In this document: piece by piece, positions 8,215-16,284 of the stretch | Position numbering within the stretch: the first letter of the stretch is position 1 | Layout: each line of letters opens with the position of its first letter | Assembly (NCBI GenBank): GCA_021205225.1 | Contig: JAJPXX010000008.1 | Span: forward strand, 1-50,389 | Direction of reading: 5' to 3' | DNA: 50,389 bases | From: Lachnospiraceae bacterium | GTDB taxonomy: Bacteria; Bacillota; Clostridia; Lachnospirales; Lachnospiraceae | Position numbers and translations under genes: made by a program | Notes under the pieces: generated by a model | The model's database searches: none | Seen by the model: only the letters and a program-made list of their open reading frames with translations | Told to the model about the DNA's origin: nothing

Positions 8215-9162
8215 ATGCCGACAGCCAGTGTTTCGTTGGAAAAGATTGTAGAGAAAATGGAACTGAAAAATCTGACTCCGGAGATTGATATTTCGAATAA
8301 AAGGGTGGTTACGTCGGAAATTAATCGTCCGGCGCTGCAGCTTACCGGGTATTTTGACCATTTTTATTCGGAGCGGGTGCAGATTATCGGATATGTGGAG
8401 TACACGTATCTGGAGCATTTATCGCGGGAGACGAAGGTTCCCGTGTATGAAAAGTTTTTATCTTATAATGTGCCGTGTATTATCTATACGACAATGACAG
8501 AGCCGGATGAGGATATGCTTCGGCTGGCGAAGCAGTATCAGGTGCCTATTTTTATTACGGAACAGACGACGTCCGGGTTTATGGCAGAGATCATCCGCTG
8601 GCTGAATGTGGAGCTGGCGCCGTGTATTTCCATCCATGGCGTACTGGTGGATGTATACGGAGAAGGCATCCTGATCATGGGAGAGAGCGGCATAGGCAAG
8701 AGCGAGGCGGCGCTGGAGCTGATCAAGCGCGGGCATCGCCTGGTGACAGACGACGTCGTGGAGATCCGTAAGGTCAGCGACGCGACCCTGATCGGCGCTT
8801 CGCCGGATATCACGCGGCATTTTATCGAGCTGCGCGGCATCGGCATTATTGATGTGAAGACCCTGTTCGGCGTGGAGAGTGTCAAAAATACGCAGCAGAT
8901 TGATCTGGTGATCAAGCTGGAGGAGTGGAGCCGCGATAAGGAATATGACCGGCTGGGACTCGAAGAGGAATATACGGAATTTCTGGGAAATAAGGTGGTG
9001 TGCCATTCCCTGCCGATCCGTCCGGGCAGGAATCTGGCCGTGATTGTGGAGGCGGCGGCGGTCAACCACAGACAGAAGAAGATGGGTTACAACGCGGCGC
9101 AGGAGCTGTACAATCGCGTACAGAGCAGCCTGATGAAAAATGCGCAGAAAAAGGAGCAGTGA
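8215..9162 (+). CDS. hprK: HPr kinase/phosphorylase
   Basis: HprK phosphorylates HPr of the sugar phosphotransferase system on a serine, using ATP or pyrophosphate, and reverses the reaction. It thereby sets CcpA-dependent carbon catabolite repression in Firmicutes. The 315 aa protein has the N-terminal domain with HFYSERVQIIGYVE, the Walker A loop GESGIGKS (about 158-165), the signature IELRGIGIIDV (about 202-212) and the conserved IRPGRNLAVIVEAAAV near the end. The length is normal. Strong AGGAGGG lies upstream of the ATG. The ROK glucokinase follows after 4 bases, so sugar phosphorylation and catabolite control are probably co-expressed. Confidence 0.97.
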   Translation: MPTASVSLEKIVEKMELKNLTPEIDISNKRVVTSEINRPALQLTGYFDHFYSERVQIIGYVEYTYLEHLSRETKVPVYEKFLSYNVPCIIYTTMTEPDEDMLRLAKQYQVPIFITEQTTSGFMAEIIRWLNVELAPCISIHGVLVDVYGEGILIMGESGIGKSEAALELIKRGHRLVTDDVVEIRKVSDATLIGASPDITRHFIELRGIGIIDVKTLFGVESVKNTQQIDLVIKLEEWSRDKEYDRLGLEEEYTEFLGNKVVCHSLPIRPGRNLAVIVEAAAVNHRQKKMGYNAAQELYNRVQSSLMKNAQKKEQ

Positions 9163-9166
9163 AGGT

Positions 9167-10102
9167 ATGGCAAGGTATTGTTTTGGAATTGATGTTGGCG
9201 GTACGACGATTAAATGCGGACTTTTCCGGACGGATGGCGAGGTGCTGGACAAATGGGAGATTCGGACCAGAACAGAGGAGGACGGCAGGTACATTCTTCC
9301 GGATGTGGCAGAAACAATTCTGGCGAAGATCACAGAAAAAAATCTTGATAAGACCGATGTGGTCGGCGTGGGGATTGGCGTTCCGGGTCCGGTCAATGAG
9401 GCAGGAGAGGTGCCGGAAGCAGTGAACCTTCACTGGGGTTATGTGAATGTGGTGAAGGAGCTTGGTGATCTGACCGGGCTGACGGTAAAGGCAGGGAATG
9501 ACGCGAATGTGGCGGCGCTCGGTGAGCTCTGGCAGGGCGGCGGCACAGGCTATCAGGATATGATTATGGTGACGCTGGGCACCGGCGTAGGCGGAGGGAT
9601 TATCCTCGGCGGAAAGATTGTGGCAGGCGCCCACGGCGCGGGAGGCGAGATTGGCCACGCGCATGTGGACGACACGATGGAGGAGGCCTGCAACTGTGGG
9701 AATCACGGCTGTCTGGAGCAGTTTGCTTCCGCTACCGGGATTGCGAATCTTGCGAAAAAGCTTTTGGAGAGCAGCGGCACTCCGTCTGTGATGCGCGGAC
9801 ATAAAAATATCTCTGCGAAGACGGTTTTTGACGCGGTAAAGGAAGGGGATGCGCTGGCGATTCAGGTGGCGGAGCAGTTCGGAGAATACCTTGGGAAAGC
9901 GCTTGCGGTGTTCTCTGTTGTGGTAGACCCGCAGGTCATTGTAATCGGCGGCGGCGTGTCCAACGCGGGGCCGATTTTGCTGGACTATGTGGTCGGGCCG
10001 TTCCGCAGGAATACATTCCCGCCGTGCCGGGATACGGAATTTGCGCTGGCAAAGCTTGGAAATGACGCCGGGATATATGGCGCGGCGAAGATGGTGTTAT
10101 AA
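9167..10102 (+). CDS. glk: ROK-family glucokinase
   Basis: This cytoplasmic kinase converts glucose to glucose 6-phosphate. The start at 9167 (MARYCFGIDVGG, 311 aa) follows AAGGAGCAGTGAAGG; an ATG at 9140 lies inside hprK and adds nine unlikely residues. Motifs: phosphate loop GIDVGGTTIKCG (about 7-18), GVPGPV, catalytic Asp in GNDANVAALGE, GTGVGGGIILGG, and the ROK zinc motif GHAHVDD...CNCGNHGCLEQF (about 163-187). The intact zinc Cys cluster and absence of an N-terminal helix-turn-helix mark it as a kinase, not a repressor. Its stop overlaps the next start by one base (TAATG). Confidence 0.95.
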   Translation: MARYCFGIDVGGTTIKCGLFRTDGEVLDKWEIRTRTEEDGRYILPDVAETILAKITEKNLDKTDVVGVGIGVPGPVNEAGEVPEAVNLHWGYVNVVKELGDLTGLTVKAGNDANVAALGELWQGGGTGYQDMIMVTLGTGVGGGIILGGKIVAGAHGAGGEIGHAHVDDTMEEACNCGNHGCLEQFASATGIANLAKKLLESSGTPSVMRGHKNISAKTVFDAVKEGDALAIQVAEQFGEYLGKALAVFSVVVDPQVIVIGGGVSNAGPILLDYVVGPFRRNTFPPCRDTEFALAKLGNDAGIYGAAKMVL

Positions 10103-10926
10103 TGGGAAGCGCTATAGAAATGCCCTCTCTGTGTGCTTCGGCGGCAGAGAAGACGCAGGGGACGGTCAGTTATGTAGCGTTCGATCTGGAGACGACGGGG
10201 CTGCGCCCTTCGTCCGACCGCATTCTGGAGATTGGCGCAGTGCGGGTGGAAGACGGCGAAGTGACTGGTACATACGAGACGCTGGTAGATCACGCGCTGC
10301 CGATTCCGGAAAGGATTACAGAGCTGACCGGTATCACAGAGGAGATGACGGCCGGGGCGCCGGACATCCGTGAAGCGGTCGAAGGCTTTCTGCGGTTTTC
10401 GGGCGACGCAGTTCTGCTCGGGCATAATATCCAGTTTGATTATGGCTTTATGAAACGGAATGTGCTGAACCTGCGTATTTTGCAGGCGGCCGGGGAGGAA
10501 GCGGGGAATCGCCCGGCCGACTCCTACTCCTACGAGCGAATGGGGCTGGATACGCTTACAATCGCCCGTACTGTGCTTCCGCAGCTGAAAAGCAAATCGC
10601 TTGATAAGCTGGCAGACTGGTATCAGATTCCCCTGGAACATCATCATCGCGCAATGGACGACGCATTGACTGCGGCAAGGCTTTTCGAACGTCTCCGCGA
10701 GGAATTTGCCAGGAAGTACCCGGCGCTTTTTGAGCCGGTGCCGCTGCAGTCTCAGGTGCGCAGGGAAAATCCCATTACGAGTTCACAAAAAGCATACTTG
10801 CGTGAACTGATAAAATATCATAGAATAGAAAGTGCCGTGAAAATTGATTTGCTGACAAAGAACGAGGCTTCGCGGATGATTGATGGGATTATATTGCACT
10901 ACGGGAAGATAGGTTCCCGACCGTGA
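10102..10926 (+). CDS. DnaQ-like 3'-5' exonuclease (DEDDh)
   Basis: The 274 aa protein is a DEDDh exonuclease of the DNA polymerase III epsilon/PolC proofreading type. The catalytic residues can be read: DLETTG (Asp and Glu, about 29-34), GHNIQFDYGF (Asp, about 110-119) and HHRAMDDALTAARL (His and Asp, about 191-204). After about residue 230, SSQKAYLRELIKYHRIE...LTKNEASRMIDGI resembles a small helical DNA-binding tail seen in similar Clostridia exonucleases. The stretch between residues 1 and 22 has no match I recognise. Start and stop are coupled to glk by a one-base overlap. The role, repair or processing of DNA ends, is inferred from the family. Confidence 0.88.
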   Translation: MGSAIEMPSLCASAAEKTQGTVSYVAFDLETTGLRPSSDRILEIGAVRVEDGEVTGTYETLVDHALPIPERITELTGITEEMTAGAPDIREAVEGFLRFSGDAVLLGHNIQFDYGFMKRNVLNLRILQAAGEEAGNRPADSYSYERMGLDTLTIARTVLPQLKSKSLDKLADWYQIPLEHHHRAMDDALTAARLFERLREEFARKYPALFEPVPLQSQVRRENPITSSQKAYLRELIKYHRIESAVKIDLLTKNEASRMIDGIILHYGKIGSRP

Positions 10927-11069
10927 TTTATCCTGTTTTCGGGCGGGGGAAAGCCCTGCCGGATGAGCAGCCTGCAGAATCATATAAGAAACAGAGCAGC
11001 TATTCAGAGCAGGTCTTCGCACCTGTTGCGGAAGCCGTAAAGTTATAAGACGGATAAGAGGTGAGGAAG

Positions 11070-11180
11070 ATGATGAGCTTTAACAGTAAGAAAAAGCAGC
11101 GGATTGCCGCGATTATTGTCATTGTGATTATTGTGGCAATGGTGCTTGGAACGATTGTGTCCGCGCTGTATTTATCGTGA
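11070..11180 (+). CDS. Single-span membrane peptide, 36 aa
   Basis: This small gene has a strong ribosome site (GAGGTGAGG) ahead of ATG-ATG. The product is a basic N-terminus (MMSFNSKKKQR) followed by one long hydrophobic stretch (IAAIIVIVIIVAMVLGTIVSALYLS) running to the end, a typical single-span small membrane protein. It ends 28 bases before the VanW-family gene and probably shares its transcript. I know of similar short basic-plus-helix peptides near cell-envelope genes in Lachnospiraceae but have no named function for this one. Confidence 0.65.
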   Translation: MMSFNSKKKQRIAAIIVIVIIVAMVLGTIVSALYLS

Positions 11181-11208
11181 TGATATATATATAAAGAAGG
11201 GGATTTTT

Positions 11209-12921
11209 ATGCGAAAGAATTTAGTTAAGGGGATGCTGTGGTTATTTGTGCTGCTTTTTGGCTCTCTCTGCGCGCAGGCAGAGGGGTCGACTGTGATCAG
11301 TGACGGCGTTTTTATTGGGGATAAAGACGTCAGCGGCATGACGGTCGATGAAGCAGAAGCTTATGTAGAAAGTGAGGTTCAGGCGCTGGCCTCTTCATCG
11401 ATTACACTCAAGATGGGGGATGCTTCAGTGACTACGACCTGGGAAGAGCTGGGGCTTTCCTGGACGAATACCGATCTGGTGTATGAGATCAGCGAGCTTG
11501 GCACGACCGGAAATATTATTCAGCGCTACAAGGAGCAGAAGGATCTGGAGAACCAGAGCTCGAATTATGAGATCGAGTACGAATGGAATGACTCTGCGGT
11601 GGAGGCCTTTGTGGAATCTCTGGCAGCTTATAATTCAGAACCGGTAGAGGGCTCCGTGTATATGAATGACGATGGTTCGCTTGGTGTGGAGGGCGGCACA
11701 GACGGCATGACGCTGGATGTAGATGAGACGCTTGTGAGCCTGGAAGAGTATATGCAGACCCTGGAGGCTGGAGATGCGGTGATTCAGGCGGCGGCGGATG
11801 CGGTGTCGCCGACGCTGACTGTGGAGCTGTTAAGCCAGATGACGGATGTCCTTGGCACGGCGACGACGAGCTATGCTTCATCTACTTCGAACCGTGCGCA
11901 GAACGTGCAGAATGGTACGTCAAAGATCAATGGCACGCTTCTGATGCCGGGCGAGAGCTTTTCTGTGACGGAGGCGGTAGCGCCGTTTACCGAGGAGAAC
12001 GGCTATGCGCTGGCGGCTTCCTATGAGGCGGGGCAGGTCGTGGAATCCTATGGCGGCGGTATCTGCCAGGTGTCTACGACGCTGTATAACGCGGTGCTGA
12101 AAGCAGAACTTCAGGTAGATAAGCGCTATAATCATACGATGCTGGTGTCTTACGTGGATCCGTCCAAGGACGCGGCGATCGCGGAAGGCCTGATGGATTT
12201 TGTCTTTACAAATAACCAGGATTATCCGGTTTATATTGCGGGAAGCGCATACGGCGGGGTATTAACGTTTTCCATTTACGGTGTAGAGACAAGGGCTTCG
12301 AACCGCACGATCCAGTTTGTCAGTGAGACGTTAAGCCAGACCGATCCGGCGAGCAACATTACGCTGGTTGCGAACACCAGCCAGAATGTCGGCTATCTGT
12401 ATCAGGTGCAGAGTGCCCACCAGGGACTGAGCGCGGTGCTTTGGAAGGAAATTTATATCGACGGGGTACTTTCGGAGACGATACAGGTAAACAGCAGTAC
12501 CTATACGGCTTCGCCCGCGATTTATGAGGTCGGTGTGGTTACGAGCAACAGTGCGCTTTCCTCTGCGATGTATACAGCGATTGCGGCGAACGATCTCTCG
12601 CAGGTACAGTATCTGATTACCTATGGCGTGGCTTCCACGAGCCAGACGGAGAGCGAGACGACGGCGCAGAGTGAGACAACTGCGCAAAGCGAGACGACCG
12701 CACAGAGCGAGACGGCGGCACAGACGGAGACGGCGGCACAGACGGAGACGGCGGCACAGACCGAAACGGCGGCGCAGACGGAGGCGGCGGTGCAGAGTGA
12801 GACTGCGGCGACAAGTACGGACACCACAACGGATACAACGACAACGGATACTACGACTACAGATACTGCGACGGATACTGCGACTGATACCTCGGCCGGA
12901 GAGACGGTAGTGGTGGAGTAG
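11209..12921 (+). CDS. Secreted VanW-family protein with Thr/Ser/Gln/Glu repeat tail
   Basis: The 570 aa product has a signal peptide (hydrophobic LWLFVLLFGSLCAQA, cut near residue 22). A peptidoglycan-binding-like YoaR domain follows (VFIGDKDVSGMTVDEAEAYV; about 30-200), then a VanW domain (LLMPGESFSVTEAV, GGGICQVSTTLYNAVLKA, about 240-360) and a beta-rich module similar to G5. The tail (about 470-570) is low-complexity, made of six-residue units like AQSETT and AQTETA, then Asp/Thr-rich. There is no LPXTG motif or C-terminal membrane anchor. VanW domains occur in glycopeptide-resistance clusters but have no proven reaction; a wall-associated role is inferred. The start at 11209 follows AAGAAGGGG; an upstream ATG at 11131 lies inside the preceding membrane peptide. 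Confidence 0.88.
   Translation: MRKNLVKGMLWLFVLLFGSLCAQAEGSTVISDGVFIGDKDVSGMTVDEAEAYVESEVQALASSSITLKMGDASVTTTWEELGLSWTNTDLVYEISELGTTGNIIQRYKEQKDLENQSSNYEIEYEWNDSAVEAFVESLAAYNSEPVEGSVYMNDDGSLGVEGGTDGMTLDVDETLVSLEEYMQTLEAGDAVIQAAADAVSPTLTVELLSQMTDVLGTATTSYASSTSNRAQNVQNGTSKINGTLLMPGESFSVTEAVAPFTEENGYALAASYEAGQVVESYGGGICQVSTTLYNAVLKAELQVDKRYNHTMLVSYVDPSKDAAIAEGLMDFVFTNNQDYPVYIAGSAYGGVLTFSIYGVETRASNRTIQFVSETLSQTDPASNITLVANTSQNVGYLYQVQSAHQGLSAVLWKEIYIDGVLSETIQVNSSTYTASPAIYEVGVVTSNSALSSAMYTAIAANDLSQVQYLITYGVASTSQTESETTAQSETTAQSETTAQSETAAQTETAAQTETAAQTETAAQTEAAVQSETAATSTDTTTDTTTTDTTTTDTATDTATDTSAGETVVVE
12650..12870 (+). repeat. In-gene tandem repeats coding the VanW protein tail
   Basis: About a dozen degenerate 18-base units (gagacggcggcacagacg and relatives) encode the AQxETx repeats, followed by 9- to 12-base ACGGATACT-type units encoding Thr/Asp. 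Repeat number is probably variable between strains. The open frames on the other strand here are by-products of the repeats. Confidence 0.85.
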
Positions 12922-12946
12922 AGTCGAGTGGAATTGAGATGAAGAG

Positions 12947-13993
12947 ATGCAGGTGGGAGAGCTGACAGAAGCGGTGAGGAACCGCTCTGTGTACAGACAG
13001 CTTCATTTGGAGCCTGCCGGTAAGCGGACGGGTTTTTCCGGGAAATTATCGGATTTGCGTGTTTCCGCAGCCGGCCCGCTTCCGGGATATGCGGATATGC
13101 CGTGGCGTCAGGTGACTGCCGCGGCTAATTCGCTTGCGGCGGACGGGGCCGAAGGGCTGGCGGTTTTCATTCAGGGCTGCCTTCCAGTGACATATGAAGA
13201 GGGCAGACTCCGGGAAGATATGAAGCAGTTTGCCGCAGAAATAAAAGCGAACGGCATGGAACCGGGCGATGCTCATATACAGGTGTCAGGTCAGACAGAC
13301 GCGGCGCAGTATTTTGTGACTGCCGTGGGACGGGATTTTCGGGCGGCGGCTGCACAGGAATCGGCTGGTACAGGAACTGACCATTGCCAGGAACCGCTGG
13401 GGAGCGAAACGGATTCCGGGATGGGGCAGTGCGGGCAAAGGAAAAGCCTGCAGCCGGGGCAGGAACTGGTTTTGACGTGCCAGATCGCGCTGGCCGGGAC
13501 GGCGGCGCTTGCGCGGGCGCACAGGGAAGAACTGCGTCGGCGTTTTCCGTTCTGGCTGGTCGATCGGGCAGAGGAATTTGATCAGTTTATGCCTGTTGCC
13601 GGGGATGCGCGGATCGCTTATCGATCTGGCGCAGATACGGTATACAGTGTCGGAGAGGGCGGTATTTTCAACGCGCTTTGGGAAATGGCGGAATGTGCGG
13701 GCGTCGGTCTGGAGGCGGATCTCCGGGCGATTCCCGTGAACCAGGAGACGATAGAGATCTGTGAGTATTTTGATCTCAATCCGTATTATCTGTATTCGGC
13801 TGGGTGTCTCCTGATTGGAACAGGGCGCTCCCAGGATCTGGTGACTGCGTTTTCTGATGCCGGGGTTCCAGCTGCTGTAATTGGCCGCGTGACGGATGGA
13901 AATGACCGTATCATCTGCAATGGGGAGAACCGGCGGTATCTGGATCGGCCGAAACAGGATGAGCTGTGGAGAAAAGGAGGAGATCAATTATGA
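12947..13993 (+). CDS. AIR-synthase-related protein
   Basis: The 348 aa protein resembles the AIR synthase/HypE/SelD-type ATP-binding superfamily in its C-terminal half: GEGGIFNALWEMAECAGVGLEADLRAIPV (about 225-253), followed by NPYYLYSAGCLLIG and a GRVTDG segment. The N-terminal half is poorly conserved and holds a low-complexity stretch (about 140-170), so the usual N-terminal nucleotide-binding motif is not clear. A regulatory or degenerate role is possible. No specific reaction can be assigned. It overlaps the Lrp gene by four bases (ATGA), so the two are translationally coupled. The start at 12947 has a weak ribosome site, and GTG at 12953 is an alternative. Confidence 0.7.
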   Translation: MQVGELTEAVRNRSVYRQLHLEPAGKRTGFSGKLSDLRVSAAGPLPGYADMPWRQVTAAANSLAADGAEGLAVFIQGCLPVTYEEGRLREDMKQFAAEIKANGMEPGDAHIQVSGQTDAAQYFVTAVGRDFRAAAAQESAGTGTDHCQEPLGSETDSGMGQCGQRKSLQPGQELVLTCQIALAGTAALARAHREELRRRFPFWLVDRAEEFDQFMPVAGDARIAYRSGADTVYSVGEGGIFNALWEMAECAGVGLEADLRAIPVNQETIEICEYFDLNPYYLYSAGCLLIGTGRSQDLVTAFSDAGVPAAVIGRVTDGNDRIICNGENRRYLDRPKQDELWRKGGDQL

Positions 13994-14472
13994 GAGAGCA
14001 AATTTTAACGTTTCTGGAAAAGAACAGCAAAATCGATCTGGGAGAGCTGGCTGTTTTGCTGGGATCGAGCGAAGAAGTGATTCGAAAAGAGGTAGAAGCG
14101 ATGGAGCAGGAGCAGGTGATCTGCGGCTACCATACGCTGATTGACTGGGAAAAAACCAGTTCAGAGAAGGTGACAGCGCTGATCGAGGTGCGGGTGACCC
14201 CGCAGAGGGGACAGGGCTTCGACACGATTGCCGAGCGCATTTATAATTATCCGGAGGTTCAGTCGGTATACCTGATCTCCGGAGCATATGACCTGTTGGT
14301 TATTTTGCAGGGCAAGACGCTCCGCGAGGTTTCCAGCTTTGTCAGTGACAAGCTGTCCACGCTGGATTCTGTTTTGAGTACCGCGACTCATTTTATTCTG
14401 AAAAAATATAAGGACTACGGAACGATACTTGGCAAAAAAGAAAAGGATGAAAGGATGTTGGTGACGCCGTGA
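13990..14472 (+). CDS. Lrp/AsnC-family transcriptional regulator
   Basis: At 160 aa this has the standard two parts: an N-terminal winged helix-turn-helix (about 1-55, KIDLGELAVLLGSSEEVIRKEVEAM) and a C-terminal ligand-binding alpha-beta domain (about 65-145) with VQSVYLISGAYDLLVILQG. These proteins form octamers and sense amino acids. AAAAGGAGGAGATC precedes the ATG at 13990. Four-base overlaps link it to the gene before (ATGA) and the aminotransferase after (GTGA), so the regulator probably controls or responds to the amino acid handled by its neighbour. The ligand is unknown. Confidence 0.92.
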   Translation: MREQILTFLEKNSKIDLGELAVLLGSSEEVIRKEVEAMEQEQVICGYHTLIDWEKTSSEKVTALIEVRVTPQRGQGFDTIAERIYNYPEVQSVYLISGAYDLLVILQGKTLREVSSFVSDKLSTLDSVLSTATHFILKKYKDYGTILGKKEKDERMLVTP

Positions 14473-15641
14473 GAAACCCTTTATCAGAAAAAGTAATGAC
14501 AATCGAGCCGTCCGGCATCCGCCGTTTTTTTGATATTGCGAACGAGATGGAAAATGTCATTTCCCTTGGCGTGGGCGAGCCGGATTTTGACACGCCCTGG
14601 CATATACGTGACGAGGGTATCTATTCTCTGGAAAAAGGGCGTACCTTCTACACCTCGAACTCCGGCCTGATGGAGCTCCGCAAAGAAATCTGCCGTTATC
14701 TGAAACGGCGCTGTGACCTGACCTACGATCCGGTGCATGAGACGCTGGTGACGGTCGGCGGCAGCGAGGGCATTGACGTGGCGCTGCGTGCGATGCTCGA
14801 TGAGGGCGATGAGGTTCTGATCCCGCAGCCGTGCTATGTTTCTTATCTTCCCTGTGTGCAGTTGACGGGCGGCGTCCCGGTCATCATTGAATTACAGGAG
14901 AAGGATGAATTCCGGCTGACGAAGGAGGAGCTTCTGGAGGCGATTACCGACCGGACAAAGGTGCTGATTATGCCGTTCCCGAATAACCCGACCGGTGCGG
15001 TGATGCGCCGCGAGGATCTGGAGGCGGTCGCTGAGGTAGTAATTGAAAAGGATCTGTTTGTGATTTCGGATGAAATCTATTCGGAGCTGACTTATCAGGG
15101 AGAGCATGTTTCTATCGCAAGCCTGCCGGGGATGCGGGAGCGGACGCTGACCATCAATGGCTTCTCCAAATCCTACGCGATGACCGGCTGGCGCCTGGGC
15201 TATGTATGCGGTCCGCGGCAGATCATTGAGCAGATGACAAAAATCCATCAGTTTGCGATCATGTGTGCGCCGACGACCAGCCAGTACGCGGCGGTCGAGG
15301 CTCTGCGCAATGGCGATCATGACGTCGCGCAGATGCGCGAATCCTATAATCAGCGCCGGCGCTTCCTGATGCATGAATTTGAGCGCATGGGTCTGCCATG
15401 CTTTGAGCCATTCGGGGCATTTTATGTTTTCCCGTGCATCAAAGAATTTGGCATGACATCGGATGATTTTGCAATGCGGCTTCTGGAAGAGGAGCATGTC
15501 GCGGTGGTGCCGGGCACGGCTTTTGGCGCGTGCGGAGAGGGCTTCCTGCGGATTTCTTATGCTTACTCGATTGACGCCCTGAAGGTCGCGCTGGAAAGGC
15601 TGGAGAGATTTATTTCAAAATTAAGAGGGGCGCGCGCATGA
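14469..15641 (+). CDS. PLP-dependent aminotransferase, class I/II
   Basis: This 390 aa fold-type I aminotransferase has SLGVGEPDFDTP at the N-terminus, VGGSEGIDVALRAM, the PNNPTGAV motif (about 165-172), SDEIYSEL with the Asp that binds the pyridine nitrogen, and the Schiff-base lysine in TINGFSKSYAMTGWRLGY (Lys about 233), ending with the substrate Arg in GFLRISYAYS. This resembles PatA-like aspartate/aromatic enzymes, but the substrate is not settled by sequence. The start is a GTG whose TGA overlap with the Lrp gene implies coupling. An ATGA overlap joins it to trmL. Confidence 0.93.
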   Translation: MRNPLSEKVMTIEPSGIRRFFDIANEMENVISLGVGEPDFDTPWHIRDEGIYSLEKGRTFYTSNSGLMELRKEICRYLKRRCDLTYDPVHETLVTVGGSEGIDVALRAMLDEGDEVLIPQPCYVSYLPCVQLTGGVPVIIELQEKDEFRLTKEELLEAITDRTKVLIMPFPNNPTGAVMRREDLEAVAEVVIEKDLFVISDEIYSELTYQGEHVSIASLPGMRERTLTINGFSKSYAMTGWRLGYVCGPRQIIEQMTKIHQFAIMCAPTTSQYAAVEALRNGDHDVAQMRESYNQRRRFLMHEFERMGLPCFEPFGAFYVFPCIKEFGMTSDDFAMRLLEEEHVAVVPGTAFGACGEGFLRISYAYSIDALKVALERLERFISKLRGARA

Positions 15642-16138
15642 ATATCGTGCTTTATGAGCCGGAAATTCCATCCAATACAGGAAACATCGGGCGAACCTGT
15701 GTCGCAACCGGCACCCGGCTGCATTTGATAGAGCCGCTGGGCTTCCGCCTGACGGAAAAAGCGCTTCGGCGTGCCGGAATGGACTACTGGCCGCAGCTGG
15801 ACGTAACCCGCTATATAAATTATGAAGAGTTCCTGGAGAAAAACCCAGGGGCGAAGATTTATTTTGCCTCGACAAAAGCGCGGAAGCTTTATACGGAAGT
15901 GAGCTATGAGCCGGATTGTTTTCTTATGTTTGGCAAGGAGAGTGCGGGGATTCCAGAAGAAATCCTGCGTGAGCATCCCGATACGGCGGTGCGGATTCCG
16001 ATGATTGGTGAGACGCGCTCCCTGAATCTCGGCAATTCCGCTGCTATCGTGCTCTATGAGGCTTTGCGCCAGAACGGGTTTGCACAGATGAAGCTGCAGG
16101 GAGAGCTGACACGGTATCGGTGGGAGGATTTGATGTGA
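15638..16138 (+). CDS. trmL: tRNA (cytidine(34)-2'-O)-methyltransferase TrmL
   Basis: TrmL methylates the ribose of the wobble nucleotide of certain leucine tRNAs. The 166 aa protein is the minimal SPOUT form: NIVLYEPEIPSNTGNIGRTC (2-21), IYFASTKARKLYTEV, MFGKESAGIPEEIL and IPMIGETRSLNLGNSAAIVLYEAL (about 127-150), the knot that binds SAM. The length is typical. The start ATG overlaps the aminotransferase stop by four bases, with AGAGGGG just upstream. Confidence 0.95.
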   Translation: MNIVLYEPEIPSNTGNIGRTCVATGTRLHLIEPLGFRLTEKALRRAGMDYWPQLDVTRYINYEEFLEKNPGAKIYFASTKARKLYTEVSYEPDCFLMFGKESAGIPEEILREHPDTAVRIPMIGETRSLNLGNSAAIVLYEALRQNGFAQMKLQGELTRYRWEDLM

Positions 16139-16150
16139 GGATTCGCCGGA

Positions 16151-16217
16151 ACAGTAGTGAAAATGGTAGCTTTCAGAGCAATGCTTTGTACTCGCTGCGA
16201 AACAGTTATGAAAATGG
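16151..16217 (+). repeat. Short direct repeat in the trmL-methyltransferase spacer
   Basis: ACAGTAGTGAAAATGG (16151-16166) and ACAGTTATGAAAATGG (16202-16217) differ at two positions and are 51 bases apart. The 146-base spacer has no gene. The ACAGTTA core resembles the arms of the 26-base palindromic repeat. Confidence 0.5.
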
Positions 16218-16284
16218 CTGCGGTAACTGCTGGTGATTCGGATAGTCGCAATGATGGAATGCGGGAGCAGGGGAGGATGGGAGA

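Noticed and set aside
12617..12844. Ala/Val- and Ser/Pro-rich minus-strand frames
   Set aside because: Arise from the 18-base coding repeats of the VanW tail.
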